Of a DNA stretch of 64,000 nt, positions 1 to 9,136 are shown piece by piece. Source of the stretch: Bacteriovorax sp. MedPE-SWde. Lineage in GTDB: Bacteria > Bdellovibrionota > Bacteriovoracia > Bacteriovoracales > Bacteriovoracaceae. The translations under genes and the position numbers were made by a program. Positions within the stretch are counted from its first letter, which is position 1; every line of letters starts with the position of its first letter. Location: positions 558,001 to 622,000 of the forward strand of contig MPCU01000002.1 of assembly GCA_001874305.1 (NCBI GenBank), written 5' to 3'. The notes below the pieces were generated by a model. That model was not told where the DNA came from and did not search any database. It was given only the letters and a program-made list of their open reading frames with translations.

Positions 1-73
1 TTCTACCTAAGTAGACTATTTCACTAGCAAGCGTTGTAAATGTAAATAGAGACAATATTAATATCTTCTTCAT
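1..73 (-). CDS. Start of a secreted protein (partial)
   Basis: Reading the minus strand from an ATG at 73 gives MKKILILSLFTFTTLASEIV and stays open to the window edge. This is a typical signal peptide: basic N-terminus, hydrophobic core, and an Ala-Ser-type cleavage site near residue 17. The start lies 6 bases after the stop of the lipoprotein gene at 80-1039, so the two are probably co-transcribed. Only 24 codons are visible, so no family can be named. The Shine-Dalgarno sequence is weak. Confidence 0.6.
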   Translation of the reverse strand, partial: MKKILILSLFTFTTLASEIVYLGR

Positions 74-79
74 TAAGTT

Positions 80-1039
80 CTATCTGCTATGTAATATTTC
101 AAAAATATACGCAAAGTATATTTGTAGATCGTTATTATTAGTTGCGAAGTTCGCTTCACATAAAGAAACGCTTCGTACCTCTGCAATTGATGAATCAGAA
201 ACATCTGTTAACAAAGCAGCAAAGGCCGTATTAATATCATCAATAAGGTCACTCAAATCAATCGCTGAACTACTAAAAGTTAGATTTAAAAGAACATCTT
301 TAAAGTTATTAAAAAGAACGATTCCTTGGCACGCTCTTTCAAGATGGATATCACCACCATCATTTAGATCCGCATGTCCAGCTTGGCCAGCAGCTGTACA
401 AGAGCCACTTGCCCCTGCTCCCAGAACAACATTGATATTCGCTATATTCGCATAGCTATGCATACAAACGGCAGCTCCAGCACCACCCTTTACACCTGTT
501 GAATCAGTTGTACCGTAATGATAAAAATACTTACCAAGTTCAACAAAGCTTAAAAATAAAAGAAAAGAATTAATTTCATCTGCTTTCTCTGTAGTAAAAT
601 CTTGCGCTCTAAATGCAGCGGCTGGATTTTCGGCAGTGGATACTGTCCCAGAAAATAAGAGAGTGTTTATTGCTTTAAACATGTAAATATAGTCCCTATC
701 GAGAGGACCAGTGTTTGTTTGTGCTTGAGTAAAAGTTGTAAAGATACTGAGTAAATCAGCACCTGTTCCAAGATTGGTATTTTCAAGCTCTGTAAAAAAG
801 CTAGTTGTTGTGTAACCTGCTTTACATGCATAAGCAGATGCTAGAAGTTTTACATACCTTGCATCATCCGGTCTCGCAGGAAAAGAGGTCATTTTAGAAA
901 GTGCTTCATCGCACTGACCTCTTGTTAGAAGATTTTCAGCTGAAACCATACGTGCATCAGCTTCTTCTTCTTTGGATTGCCCGCAAGAAGTCGTTGCTAT
1001 AAGTATGAATGCAATGAATAAATTTCTGAGTAAAACCAT
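80..1039 (-). CDS. Putative lipoprotein, unknown function
   Basis: I do not recognise the family. The N-terminus is a lipoprotein signal (hydrophobic stretch, then TTSC with Cys19 as probable lipidated residue), so the mature protein should be membrane anchored. An AGGAG Shine-Dalgarno 6 bases upstream supports the start. The mature part is Ala/Leu/Phe-rich and probably mostly helical, which recalls TPR-like helical lipoproteins (an early 'CDEALSKM' helix), but I cannot assign a repeat family. It contains a Gly/Ala-rich segment near the middle with two Cys, and two more Cys in the C-terminal third. It is the first gene before the partial secreted protein at 1-73, with a 6-base gap. Confidence 0.75.
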   Translation of the reverse strand: MVLLRNLFIAFILIATTSCGQSKEEEADARMVSAENLLTRGQCDEALSKMTSFPARPDDARYVKLLASAYACKAGYTTTSFFTELENTNLGTGADLLSIFTTFTQAQTNTGPLDRDYIYMFKAINTLLFSGTVSTAENPAAAFRAQDFTTEKADEINSFLLFLSFVELGKYFYHYGTTDSTGVKGGAGAAVCMHSYANIANINVVLGAGASGSCTAAGQAGHADLNDGGDIHLERACQGIVLFNNFKDVLLNLTFSSSAIDLSDLIDDINTAFAALLTDVSDSSIAEVRSVSLCEANFATNNNDLQIYFAYIFEILHSR

Positions 1040-1112
1040 GAAATACTCCTAGATGCTGTATGCACCTAGAAGTATTATCCTATATATGATGACTTTATTT
1101 AAGACGGTAAGA

Positions 1113-2336
1113 CTAACCTATTAAGAAGTCCATGATTCTTGTCATGGCCTCATCAAAGCTATCCTTAGGAAGAACGAGACTAATTCTCGCACAGTTAGGG
1201 GTTCCAAATGCAGAACCAGGCACCATTGCTACTCCAAACTTCTCTAAAAGCTCTTCACATAACTGAGGGGAATAGTCGGTATTATCTTCATCACTTGATT
1301 TAAAACGATCCATTACTGGACACTGAGAAAAGTCGACCATGTAGTAGAAAGCAGAGTGTGTTTGATACCAGCACTTATCTAGTTTCGCTTCACGAAATTT
1401 CTCTCTTACTATTAAAGAATTATCTCTTAAGTGATTCTTAATCGGTGTTAGATATTCTTTAATTTGAGACATATCAAATTTCAAGAGAGCTTTTTGAATT
1501 AATGAGCAAGATCCTGATGCTGTATGACTTTGAAGCTTTGACATTGCCTGAATAATTTCTTTACGAGCAATAGCATAGCCAATTCTCAAACCAGTTGAAG
1601 CAAGATTTTTTGAAATCCCATCTATAACAATTGTTCTTTCTAGAAGACTACTATCATTTTGGTAAAAATATGTTGGCGCTGGATCAAAGTAACTAAGCTC
1701 AAAATAGATTTCATCACTGATGATAAATACATCAGGATACCTCTTCATTAGAGCAGCGAAGTCCTTCATCCATTCTTCACTATAGTGATTTCCTGAAGGG
1801 TTATTAGGGCTATTTATAACTATCGCTTTTGTATTCTTTGAAAGGGCCTCTTCAATTTTTTCAAGAGAAGGAACGAAGGCATCAAAGATTGTAGTTTCTA
1901 CAAGCTTAGTCTCTCCTCCATAGACACTTATCATTTCTGGATATGAGACCCAATATGGAGTGATTAGAACTACTTCGTCACCTGGGTTAATTAGTGCTGC
2001 AAAAATATTAGAAATAACGTGTTTACCACCATTACCAACTATCGTCGCAAATTCGCAATCAACATCCTCAAGGTTTACAGCTCTTGAGAGTTGAAAGTAA
2101 TCAAGAATTTTCTCTCTTAGTTTTACATCCCCGGCCACAGGGCTATATTGAAAACTTCCAAGGAAATCTAACTCTCCTCTTATTCCTTCAACAAATTCCT
2201 TCGGCGGTCTAAATGGAAGCTGTCCCGCAGTGAGGTTATAAATTTTCTTTCCTTCATCAGCTAATTGAACTGCTTTAGCATTTAGCTTTAAAGTTACACT
2301 CTCACCTATACTTTCAATTCTATTTGCTAAATTCAT
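1113..2336 (-). CDS. Class I/II PLP-dependent aminotransferase
   Basis: This is an aspartate-aminotransferase-like fold-type I PLP enzyme, about 407 residues. Visible hallmarks are the substrate-side GQLPFRPP segment, the 'NSPNNPSGNHY' motif, 'IISDEIYFEL' (cofactor-binding Asp), and 'GISKNLASTGLRIGY' with the PLP lysine and the downstream Arg. The C-terminal 'CARISLVLP' carries the carboxylate-binding Arg. An upstream in-frame extension exists, but the ATG at 2336 overlaps the coaD stop as ATGA, which argues for translational coupling and fixes this start. The substrate cannot be fixed from sequence: aspartate or another amino acid is possible. It is the last gene of the rsmD-coaD cluster. 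Confidence 0.9.
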   Translation of the reverse strand: MNLANRIESIGESVTLKLNAKAVQLADEGKKIYNLTAGQLPFRPPKEFVEGIRGELDFLGSFQYSPVAGDVKLREKILDYFQLSRAVNLEDVDCEFATIVGNGGKHVISNIFAALINPGDEVVLITPYWVSYPEMISVYGGETKLVETTIFDAFVPSLEKIEEALSKNTKAIVINSPNNPSGNHYSEEWMKDFAALMKRYPDVFIISDEIYFELSYFDPAPTYFYQNDSSLLERTIVIDGISKNLASTGLRIGYAIARKEIIQAMSKLQSHTASGSCSLIQKALLKFDMSQIKEYLTPIKNHLRDNSLIVREKFREAKLDKCWYQTHSAFYYMVDFSQCPVMDRFKSSDEDNTDYSPQLCEELLEKFGVAMVPGSAFGTPNCARISLVLPKDSFDEAMTRIMDFLIG

Positions 2337-2818
2337 AGCTTTCCTTTTCCTTTCTTTAATAACCATTCGTAAATTTTTGAAGGTAAGAACTCTTTTATAT
2401 CTCTTCCATGCTTATAAATTTCTTTTACAAGAGAACTTGAAACATAGTAGTTATCCCCTTCTGTAACAAGGAAAACTGTTTCAATTTCTGGATATAATCT
2501 CTTATTCATTGAGGCCATTTGAAACTCTGCTTCAAAGTCTCCCGTAGGTCTAAGTCCTCTTATAATGCATGCTATATCGTTTTTCTTAGCATAATCAACA
2601 ATAAGACCTTCCCAAGAATCAACCTTAACCCGAGGGTCATTAGCAAAGGTTTCTTCAAGCATAGAAACTCTTTCTTGAGCTGTAAAAAGAGGTGTCTTAG
2701 TGCGGTTTTCCGCCACTAAAATTGTCACCTCATCAAATACGGAGAATGATCTTTTTAAAATATCATTATGACCATTAGTAAAGGGATCAAACGTCCCTGC
2801 ATACATGGCTTTTTTCAT
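2333..2818 (-). CDS. coaD: Phosphopantetheine adenylyltransferase
   Basis: CoaD transfers AMP to 4'-phosphopantetheine, the penultimate step of coenzyme A synthesis, in the cytoplasm. At 161 residues it has the usual length. Motifs seen: 'GTFDPFTNGH' with the nucleotidyltransferase (T/H)xGH signature, 'IIRGLRPTGDFEAEFQM' in the middle, and 'YVSSSLVKEI' near the C-terminus (ISSTxxR-like region). It lies downstream of rsmD (59-base gap), a pairing common across bacteria, and its stop overlaps the start of the aminotransferase gene (ATGA). Confidence 0.97.
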   Translation of the reverse strand: MKKAMYAGTFDPFTNGHNDILKRSFSVFDEVTILVAENRTKTPLFTAQERVSMLEETFANDPRVKVDSWEGLIVDYAKKNDIACIIRGLRPTGDFEAEFQMASMNKRLYPEIETVFLVTEGDNYYVSSSLVKEIYKHGRDIKEFLPSKIYEWLLKKGKGKL

Positions 2819-2877
2819 GAAAAACCCTTTATTGAAATTTCAGTATAATTTTAACACAAAAAAGTGAGTTAGAGGAA

Positions 2878-3462
2878 TTAAGAAGAAACTCTCGCTATGA
2901 AGGAAGTTCCTTGTTTATATACTTTCTCAAAAGTAAAACCGATTGCATTGACTTCTTTCTCTGTTATTCCCTTTTGTCTATCGGACTCAATCCAAAGAGT
3001 ACCAATAAAGTCGGACTCTTCAATTTGCTTAAGGCATTTCTTGTAGAGATCTTTCATTTCATAAGGGGGATCAATATAGATATAAGTGTTAGATTTTTTC
3101 TCTTCATCCCATGTCTTATAGATTCTTAGAAACCTTTCAAGCCATGTGTCTGCGCTTCCTATATCAATACGAATATTTGCATCAGGAATTTTCTTAGTAA
3201 TTGCATCTGTGTTTGTTTTTAGAATCTTAAAAACTTGCTTGCTCTTTTCAACCGCCACAAGTTCGCTAGCGCCACGAGAGATGGCCTCTAAGCCCATTGC
3301 GCCTGTCCCTGCACAAATATCTACAAAAGTTAAACCACTACAGTCCTGGTGAGCATCAAAGAATCTTCTTCTTAGCATAACAGTTGTTGGTCTAGTGCTA
3401 TCACCTTTTGGAACAAAAAGGGCATGCCCACTAGCACGCCCACCTAATATTTGAATACTCAT
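2878..3462 (-). CDS. rsmD: 16S rRNA (guanine-966-N2)-methyltransferase
   Basis: RsmD methylates G966 of 16S rRNA in the assembled 30S subunit, using S-adenosylmethionine. The 194-residue protein starts with the family hallmark 'ILGGRASGHAL', then 'STRPTTVMLRRRFFD' (usual form RPTxxRxRExxFN), the SAM-binding loop 'FVDICAGTGAMGLEAISRGA', and the catalytic 'IYIDPPYE'. It sits 15 bases after the acidic-protein gene and just before coaD, so the three are probably one transcript. Confidence 0.93.
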   Translation of the reverse strand: MSIQILGGRASGHALFVPKGDSTRPTTVMLRRRFFDAHQDCSGLTFVDICAGTGAMGLEAISRGASELVAVEKSKQVFKILKTNTDAITKKIPDANIRIDIGSADTWLERFLRIYKTWDEEKKSNTYIYIDPPYEMKDLYKKCLKQIEESDFIGTLWIESDRQKGITEKEVNAIGFTFEKVYKQGTSFIARVSS

Positions 3463-3477
3463 TATAAATTAACCTAT

Positions 3478-4341
3478 TTAAGCGACATTCTTTTTAGATG
3501 ATTGTTCATCAAGAGGGATTGAGAATTGAACCCCACCTTCCATTTTTACAGAACACCCTGTTTCTTCGCTTATAGTTAGTTGAACTCCATTCATATGTAA
3601 AGACAGACCGCCATTTTCAACTTTAAGATTTGCAGTTTGCCCCGCAACATTAAAATTAATATTTAAGTCCATTGAACCTGCTGCATTAAAATCAATCTGA
3701 CTTCCAGGTACTGGGGCCAAACTCGGAGCTGTCTCAGCAACAGTTGTAGTCTCTTGCTCAGTCTCTAATTCAGAAGGTCTCTCAAATAGTACAACGTTTT
3801 CTTCTGGAGCTTCAGCTACTGTTTCCGATGCTTCAATTTGTTCCATTACGGCGTCCATAACATCGTCTTGTGTTACTTCTTCTGCAGGAGCAGCGGCTTC
3901 AACCTCTACTTCTACTTCTCCACCCATATCGGCAACACTTTCTTCAATTGCAGCAATCTCTTCAGCACTAAAAGCAACTTCATCATCACTTTCTTCTACT
4001 GTCTCAACCTCTGCAACAGTTTCAACTTCTTCTACTGCTTCAGCTACGACTAGAGGTTCTTCAACAAGTACCTCTTCCACTTCAGCTGCAGGAGCTTGCC
4101 CTTCGTCTAGAATACTTTCCATTTCTCCGGAAATACTTTCGACTTCTTTATCTATTGCATCTTGAAGATCATTTGGTTTTGCCTCTTCAAGCTTTAAACC
4201 GTCTGGGCCCGCAGGAGTAACATCATCTGAAAATTCTTTTTCAAGATTCTCGATTTCGTTCATAATGTCTTCTAATTCAGAATCATTAAAACTCTTCTCG
4301 ATAGTTTCTGCTAATGCGTCTTCTAATTGCTTATCTTCCAT
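3478..4341 (-). CDS. Glu-rich acidic protein, unknown function
   Basis: No family recognised. About the first 200 residues are extremely acidic and of low complexity (runs of Glu/Val/Ala such as 'VEEVETVAEVETVEE'), likely disordered or extended. The last 75 or so residues differ: alternating hydrophobic and polar residues with Gly turns ('MDLNINFNVAGQTANL', 'GLSLHMNGVQLTISEE') suggest a small beta domain. The track-style longer start is a TTG. GGAG six bases before the ATG at 4341 supports that start instead. It has no signal peptide, so it is probably cytoplasmic. It is first in the rsmD-coaD cluster, but nothing ties its function to theirs. Confidence 0.75.
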   Translation of the reverse strand: MEDKQLEDALAETIEKSFNDSELEDIMNEIENLEKEFSDDVTPAGPDGLKLEEAKPNDLQDAIDKEVESISGEMESILDEGQAPAAEVEEVLVEEPLVVAEAVEEVETVAEVETVEESDDEVAFSAEEIAAIEESVADMGGEVEVEVEAAAPAEEVTQDDVMDAVMEQIEASETVAEAPEENVVLFERPSELETEQETTTVAETAPSLAPVPGSQIDFNAAGSMDLNINFNVAGQTANLKVENGGLSLHMNGVQLTISEETGCSVKMEGGVQFSIPLDEQSSKKNVA

Positions 4342-4372
4342 GCGTTGCTCCAAATAAATTTTCTTTTACAGT

Positions 4373-4400
4373 ATAAGCGAATTTCACTTATAACGCTTAT
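4373..4400. repeat. 7-bp perfect inverted repeat, possible operator
   Basis: ATAAGCG (4373-4379) is repeated inverted as CGCTTAT (4394-4400) with a 14-base spacer, 32-59 bases upstream of the acidic-protein start and in the divergent intergenic region 4342-4591. It could be an operator or part of a promoter region. The rest of this 250-base gap shows no open reading frame or RNA gene that I can support. Confidence 0.3.
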
Positions 4401-4591
4401 CGTCACAGATGTCAGAATCTTTAAGAAATTTATTTCCTATAAATACAGTTACTTAGCTACTTTCAGGGCCCATCAAAAATGACTTTTTTCATGACAAACA
4501 CATTGCATGTGGATATATTTAACGCCTCGAAATCATAAGAGAATATACACACACAACTCACAAGAATTGTATTGTATTTGGGGATCAAAAG

Positions 4592-7447
4592 GTGAACAAA
4601 CGACCTTTCATGGCCGCTAATTGGCTAGGAACGACATCGGCAGCGAGCGAAAAGCTGTCTACAGAGAGTAATTCTCTGGCGTCGGCGCGTGTTCAAACAC
4701 CAGGGCCACAAGCTCCCCTATCAAACCAAAAATTTATTGAAGAACAACAAGAGAAGGCCGGTTTTACACTTGGCGACTATATTGTTCCTCAGTGGAAAGG
4801 TGAAAGCCTTCTAACAAAGAACGGTCTTAAACTCAAAAATATAACGAAAGCTCTTTTCAAAGAAGCGTCACTACTTGTTAAGACGTTTCCTTCAAGAAAT
4901 AAGACTTTGAAAATGACTGTCTACAATCAGTTTATTGCCTATGTCGAAAGTGAAGGGATAAATGTTTCAGGGATTAGCGACTTTAATGTCTTTTGGGAGC
5001 ACTACCTCGACAAGTACTCTCCATCGAGAAAAGTTATACAGAAGTTCCTAGATATCTACTGCCTTCGTGCTGTAAATGTATACCTTCTAAAGACTAGGTT
5101 CTTAACTCTTCTTGGCGGACAACAAGCAAAGCCTCTAACAACGATAGAGTTACTAAACCCAGATTCTACAATTGCTAAAATATTTAAAAAAGCATCATCT
5201 ACTGAGCTAAGATGTGAAGCTTTAGGTAATAACCAATTCTGTTGGTTTAGACCATCACAAGAATTAGCATCTACAGTTGAAAAGCTTTCAATAATTTTAC
5301 AGGAATTAGGTTCTGTAGAATTTTTAAAAGTTTGCAACCATGAAGTTCCACTTGAGCTAAACCTCAATGTTGAAGATAAAGGTCTTGAAGTATTCTCACA
5401 TGCTATTAGCAATAGGAACTTTGGGCTTTTCATCAATGACCTACTTATCAATATTCCAGAATGGATTGAAAACCATGATGGATACTTTAATTTTGATAAT
5501 GAGCCAAAGTGTTTAAATACTCTCTTTGCCGGAGATTTCTTAAACTCATTTGCTCTATCTCATTGGCTGGCCCAAGAGAATAATGTCACAGAAAAATGGG
5601 AAGATGTTATCTGCCCAGACTTCAAAGGTAGAGACTTTAAAACTGGTGCTTATTTAAAAGTATGCCAAGAGCTTCAATTCTTAACTTTCCTAGTAAAAAT
5701 GGGGAAGAATCAAGGTCATAATCCTGTTACTCTTATTTGCTCACTCTTTAACCAAAAGAATGCTAAATCGAGAACTGATGCTGAAGGCCAGATGTCCATC
5801 TTTGATGGTGCACAAGTTGAAGAAAGTATTTACGACAGAATTATTGTAAATCACTCTCACTTACCAAAGACAAACCCACACCATTATCTACTCACTCAGA
5901 TACAAACAACTGGTGAGAAGTTATCTAATAATGGTTACATGTATATATTCTCTAATCAAAAGCTCTTTGTTCCTTCTCACTCTGAAAAGATCGAAGGCCT
6001 GCTTAAGAAGTATAAGCTAAACGCGAGAATTAATTTTGAAGACCTAAAAGGTAAAGGCGAAGTCGCTAAATACCTCTATGTTTTCAGTAAAAGAATTTAC
6101 TCTAATAGACTAGATCTCTTTGGTCCTAATATGCCAAAGTTACAAAAGGAATCGTGCCTTAGCTTGAACTTTCAAGGTCAACTTATGCACTTCTCTAAGT
6201 TTGGTAAGCTGAGAAATGAGTTTAATAAGTTTATAACTTCAAAAGAAACTATTAACTCTCCTCTTTATCAAGTTGAGACTGACCCTGGTTTAACTTTTGA
6301 GTTTCACCAAGATGCTATTCTCAATGGAAAGCTTCTAAGTAATAATGGTGACACTAATAATATTACTCACCCTACTTACTTCAAGAACTTAACAAGAACT
6401 TGTATCCCATTTGATCAGTTCTTTATTATAGAAAACCTTTCAACGAAATCTGAAAATTATACTTCAGAGCTTCTAGGTTTAGCAGTTAAGGCCGAAGAGA
6501 GATTCCCATACTTACTTATCGTTAACTTTACTAACGAACATGAAATAAGAGTTGAGTTAACTACAACGGACCTATTTAAGGCAAAAGTTGAAGAGTACGG
6601 TAATGCCTACTTCCAATACTTTGGTCTAGTACCTAAGGTCGGTAACCTCAATATTAATCTCTTTAGAGAGTTCTTTGAAACAAGTGTTGGAAAGCAAATT
6701 ATCCAATTAACTTTTAACGGTGGTCTTAAGAAAACAAAATCAAGACTTAAGGCGATGCTAGTTCCAAAGTTTATAATGGAGTTTGATAACCTTCCTGAGC
6801 ATCATGCCCAGGCCCTAAATGTTTATATGATGGACAAGTCTCAACTCAATTCAGTTGGGCCGGTACATGTTGTAGAAGAACTAAAAAATACTGCAAATTA
6901 CGTTAAAATACTTAAAGAGAAATACCCATGGCACCTAAGTTGTCTTATCTCAAGATTTAAGTATCTTGCAGAAGAGTCTCTATCTGAAATTAAGTCAGGT
7001 AACTCTGAGAACTTTAAAGTGAATTATTCTAACCCAGTAATCCTCGGTGAAATTTTAGCTCTTGAAAAGTATCCGATTTACCCAGTTAACGAGGACCTCT
7101 ATATTGAGTCTTCACTAGAAGAAAGAAGTGATATTCATCTACCACTCTCCCATACAGTTCTTGCTAAAACTGATACTGGTCACTCACTAGAATTATATTC
7201 AGGAGAGAAGTGTCTCTTCAATATTCACGGTGATAATACAATCCTACACTTCGCTCAGTTTATTCTAACAAATGCTGCCGGAACTCAAATATCTAAGATC
7301 CTTCAAGGTCTAGAACTTCCAGCTGCAAATGAACTTAAGAGTATTCTTGAAAAGCACAATGAAGTAGAGACAGGACTTGAAGAAACAATCAAGTTTGTAC
7401 ATCAGCAAATTAACGATATTATTATCGATCAGATTTATAATTCCTAA
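4592..7447 (+). CDS. Degenerate N6-adenine-methylase-like protein
   Basis: This 951-residue protein starts at GTG, with GGGGA seven bases upstream (a later ATG gives MAANW). No signal peptide. The middle resembles class I N6-DNA methylases: a possible relic of motif I ('VICPDFKGRDFKTG', about residue 340), then 'YDRIIVNHSH' at about 414-423, where active enzymes have DxIIxNPP(F/Y). After that comes a helix-strand pattern typical of the family, 'NNGYMYIFSNQKLFVPS' and 'KGEVAKYLYVFSKR'. Around 690-730, 'FFETSVGKQIIQLTFNGG' plus 'LKAMLVPKF' resembles the target-recognition part of type I/TaqI-like enzymes. The catalytic Asn-Pro-Pro-aromatic is not intact, so methylation is unlikely. The family assignment is inference from pattern. 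It probably shares a transcript with the ChaN-like gene 31 bases downstream. Confidence 0.6.
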   Translation: MNKRPFMAANWLGTTSAASEKLSTESNSLASARVQTPGPQAPLSNQKFIEEQQEKAGFTLGDYIVPQWKGESLLTKNGLKLKNITKALFKEASLLVKTFPSRNKTLKMTVYNQFIAYVESEGINVSGISDFNVFWEHYLDKYSPSRKVIQKFLDIYCLRAVNVYLLKTRFLTLLGGQQAKPLTTIELLNPDSTIAKIFKKASSTELRCEALGNNQFCWFRPSQELASTVEKLSIILQELGSVEFLKVCNHEVPLELNLNVEDKGLEVFSHAISNRNFGLFINDLLINIPEWIENHDGYFNFDNEPKCLNTLFAGDFLNSFALSHWLAQENNVTEKWEDVICPDFKGRDFKTGAYLKVCQELQFLTFLVKMGKNQGHNPVTLICSLFNQKNAKSRTDAEGQMSIFDGAQVEESIYDRIIVNHSHLPKTNPHHYLLTQIQTTGEKLSNNGYMYIFSNQKLFVPSHSEKIEGLLKKYKLNARINFEDLKGKGEVAKYLYVFSKRIYSNRLDLFGPNMPKLQKESCLSLNFQGQLMHFSKFGKLRNEFNKFITSKETINSPLYQVETDPGLTFEFHQDAILNGKLLSNNGDTNNITHPTYFKNLTRTCIPFDQFFIIENLSTKSENYTSELLGLAVKAEERFPYLLIVNFTNEHEIRVELTTTDLFKAKVEEYGNAYFQYFGLVPKVGNLNINLFREFFETSVGKQIIQLTFNGGLKKTKSRLKAMLVPKFIMEFDNLPEHHAQALNVYMMDKSQLNSVGPVHVVEELKNTANYVKILKEKYPWHLSCLISRFKYLAEESLSEIKSGNSENFKVNYSNPVILGEILALEKYPIYPVNEDLYIESSLEERSDIHLPLSHTVLAKTDTGHSLELYSGEKCLFNIHGDNTILHFAQFILTNAAGTQISKILQGLELPAANELKSILEKHNEVETGLEETIKFVHQQINDIIIDQIYNS

Positions 7448-7478
7448 AAATTTTAAATGTGTTAACATTAACTAAGTT

Positions 7479-9104
7479 ATGAATAATACATTGGAAAGTA
7501 CCCATCGCAGTATTTACCGTTACCTAAAGAACAAGGCAAACTCCCTTGAAGGTAAGCCTTCGGCATCACTTCTAGAGTATAAGAAAGACCAACATAGATC
7601 ATCACTGAGAAGCTTTACTGATTCTACGATTAGAGAGCTTTTTGACTCCATTGAAGACTCAGACATCATTTATCTTGGTGACTTTCATACATTTGATCAG
7701 AGTACTAGGAACCTTGAAAGACTCATGAGAGTACTTTCTTCAAAAAAGTTTGAGTTTGCGCTAGCACTTGAGTTTGTGAGTATCAATAATCAAAAGTATA
7801 TTGATTACTATGTTAAAGGCCATATAACAGAGCTGGAATTTCTCGAGTCCATAAACTATACCCAGTCCTGGAGATTTCCTTGGACGTATTATAAGAAGTT
7901 CTTTGAGATCGCGAAAAAAGAACAAATCCCAATTATTGCCCTTAATACAGAAGGGACATTGAAAGGTCGCGACACGAGGGCCTCAAAAGTAATAGCTCGC
8001 TTTCATAAGGATAACCCGACGAAGAAGTTAATGGTTCTCTTTGGGGAATACCATATTGTTCAAAACAAGTTACCTCAAAGGGTAATGGAAGCAACGAATA
8101 AGAATGTTATCCAAACTATTATTCATCAAAACTTAGATGAGGTTTATTGGAAGCTTGTAAAAGAAAATAAGCTCAAGAAAGATAAGATCGTGAAGTTCTC
8201 TAAAAGAGAGTTCACAATGATTACATCAGCTCCTTGGCTGAAATATGAGAGCCAAATTTACTGGTATGAACACCTCAGCGAAGATCCTGAGTTTGATATT
8301 CACGAATATATCATTGAGACAGGTGCGATAAACTTCTCAGATAATGTACCAGAGAATTTTGTCTTTCTTTGTGATGAAGTTATGCGTACATTTCATCTTA
8401 AAATAAAGAAGCATAATGTGGAGGATTTCCACCTCTATGATCATATTAACCTCGATAGAGTCCAAAGACATATTGAAAAAATTAAGCACAAAGGTCTTCA
8501 GGCCTACTATCGAAACCTTATTAAGAAAGGTCGAAGCTTTAGATTACCCCAATCAAATCATTATTTTTGTCCAAACTATTCAATTAATAGAGTCTCCTAT
8601 CTTGCTGGTGTCCATATTCATCACCTCAACTTAAAAGAGTCTAAATTTCGTCCATATGACCTACTCTCAAGTAGAAAACGTTCTGAGATATTTGTATACT
8701 TTCTTAAGCAGTGCATGTGCGGATATCTTGCTTCTAAGCTGATCAATCCATATCGAAAATGTGATATGTACGCAGACTACAAGAAGCAGTTGCGATCAAA
8801 TCACCTTAAGCAAACGAAGAAGAATTGTTTAAAGGCCATGCTTACTATTGCTCAGGGAAATGACCCAATAAAGAAGCATATTGTAGGCATTCCAACCCAT
8901 GGCCTATATACAATGGCGAGAATGTTAGGACATATCTTTGCAGATATTCTCTTTGACCACTACTTTGTTAAAGGACACCCTGATACACAAAAGGCCCTGA
9001 AGTTAATTTATTCTACAGACTTTAGTGATGAAGCATTTCAAAGTTTAAAAGAGATTGTATTTAATAAGTATGACTTTAAGAATTCAAAGAAGAGAGATTT
9101 TTGA
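7479..9104 (+). CDS. ChaN-like (haem-binding/TIKI-superfamily) protein
   Basis: The first ~230 residues match the ChaN/DUF399 pattern: 'DIIYLGDFHTFDQS' (family LGExHd), 'FALALEFVSINNQKYIDYY' (alElf...Q..ld.y), 'WRFPWTYYKKFFEIAKKEQIPIIALNTEG' as a spread of conserved positions, and 'LMVLFGEYHIVQNKLP'. ChaN family members bind haem or act as TIKI/EreA-like hydrolases. The protein is 541 residues, roughly twice the usual length, and the second half, rich in Lys and aromatic residues, is not recognised. Unlike classic ChaN lipoproteins it has no signal peptide, so it should be cytoplasmic. It follows the pseudo-methylase gene by 31 bases. Confidence 0.65.
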   Translation: MNNTLESTHRSIYRYLKNKANSLEGKPSASLLEYKKDQHRSSLRSFTDSTIRELFDSIEDSDIIYLGDFHTFDQSTRNLERLMRVLSSKKFEFALALEFVSINNQKYIDYYVKGHITELEFLESINYTQSWRFPWTYYKKFFEIAKKEQIPIIALNTEGTLKGRDTRASKVIARFHKDNPTKKLMVLFGEYHIVQNKLPQRVMEATNKNVIQTIIHQNLDEVYWKLVKENKLKKDKIVKFSKREFTMITSAPWLKYESQIYWYEHLSEDPEFDIHEYIIETGAINFSDNVPENFVFLCDEVMRTFHLKIKKHNVEDFHLYDHINLDRVQRHIEKIKHKGLQAYYRNLIKKGRSFRLPQSNHYFCPNYSINRVSYLAGVHIHHLNLKESKFRPYDLLSSRKRSEIFVYFLKQCMCGYLASKLINPYRKCDMYADYKKQLRSNHLKQTKKNCLKAMLTIAQGNDPIKKHIVGIPTHGLYTMARMLGHIFADILFDHYFVKGHPDTQKALKLIYSTDFSDEAFQSLKEIVFNKYDFKNSKKRDF

Positions 9105-9106
9105 TA

Positions 9107-9128
9107 AGCACTCTAATTAAAGAGTGCT
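9107..9128. terminator. Hairpin between convergent genes
   Basis: AGCACTCT (9107-9114), loop AATTAA, AGAGTGCT (9121-9128): a perfect 8-bp stem right after the stop of the ChaN-like gene and before the end of the minus-strand gene at 9137. There is no clear T tract on either side, so termination efficiency is uncertain. Confidence 0.45.
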
Positions 9129-9136
9129 AAATGAAC

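Noticed and set aside
4592-9104. A restriction-modification system
   Set aside because: The methylase-like protein has lost the NPPF-type catalytic residues, and no nuclease or specificity subunit is beside it; the neighbour is a ChaN-like protein.
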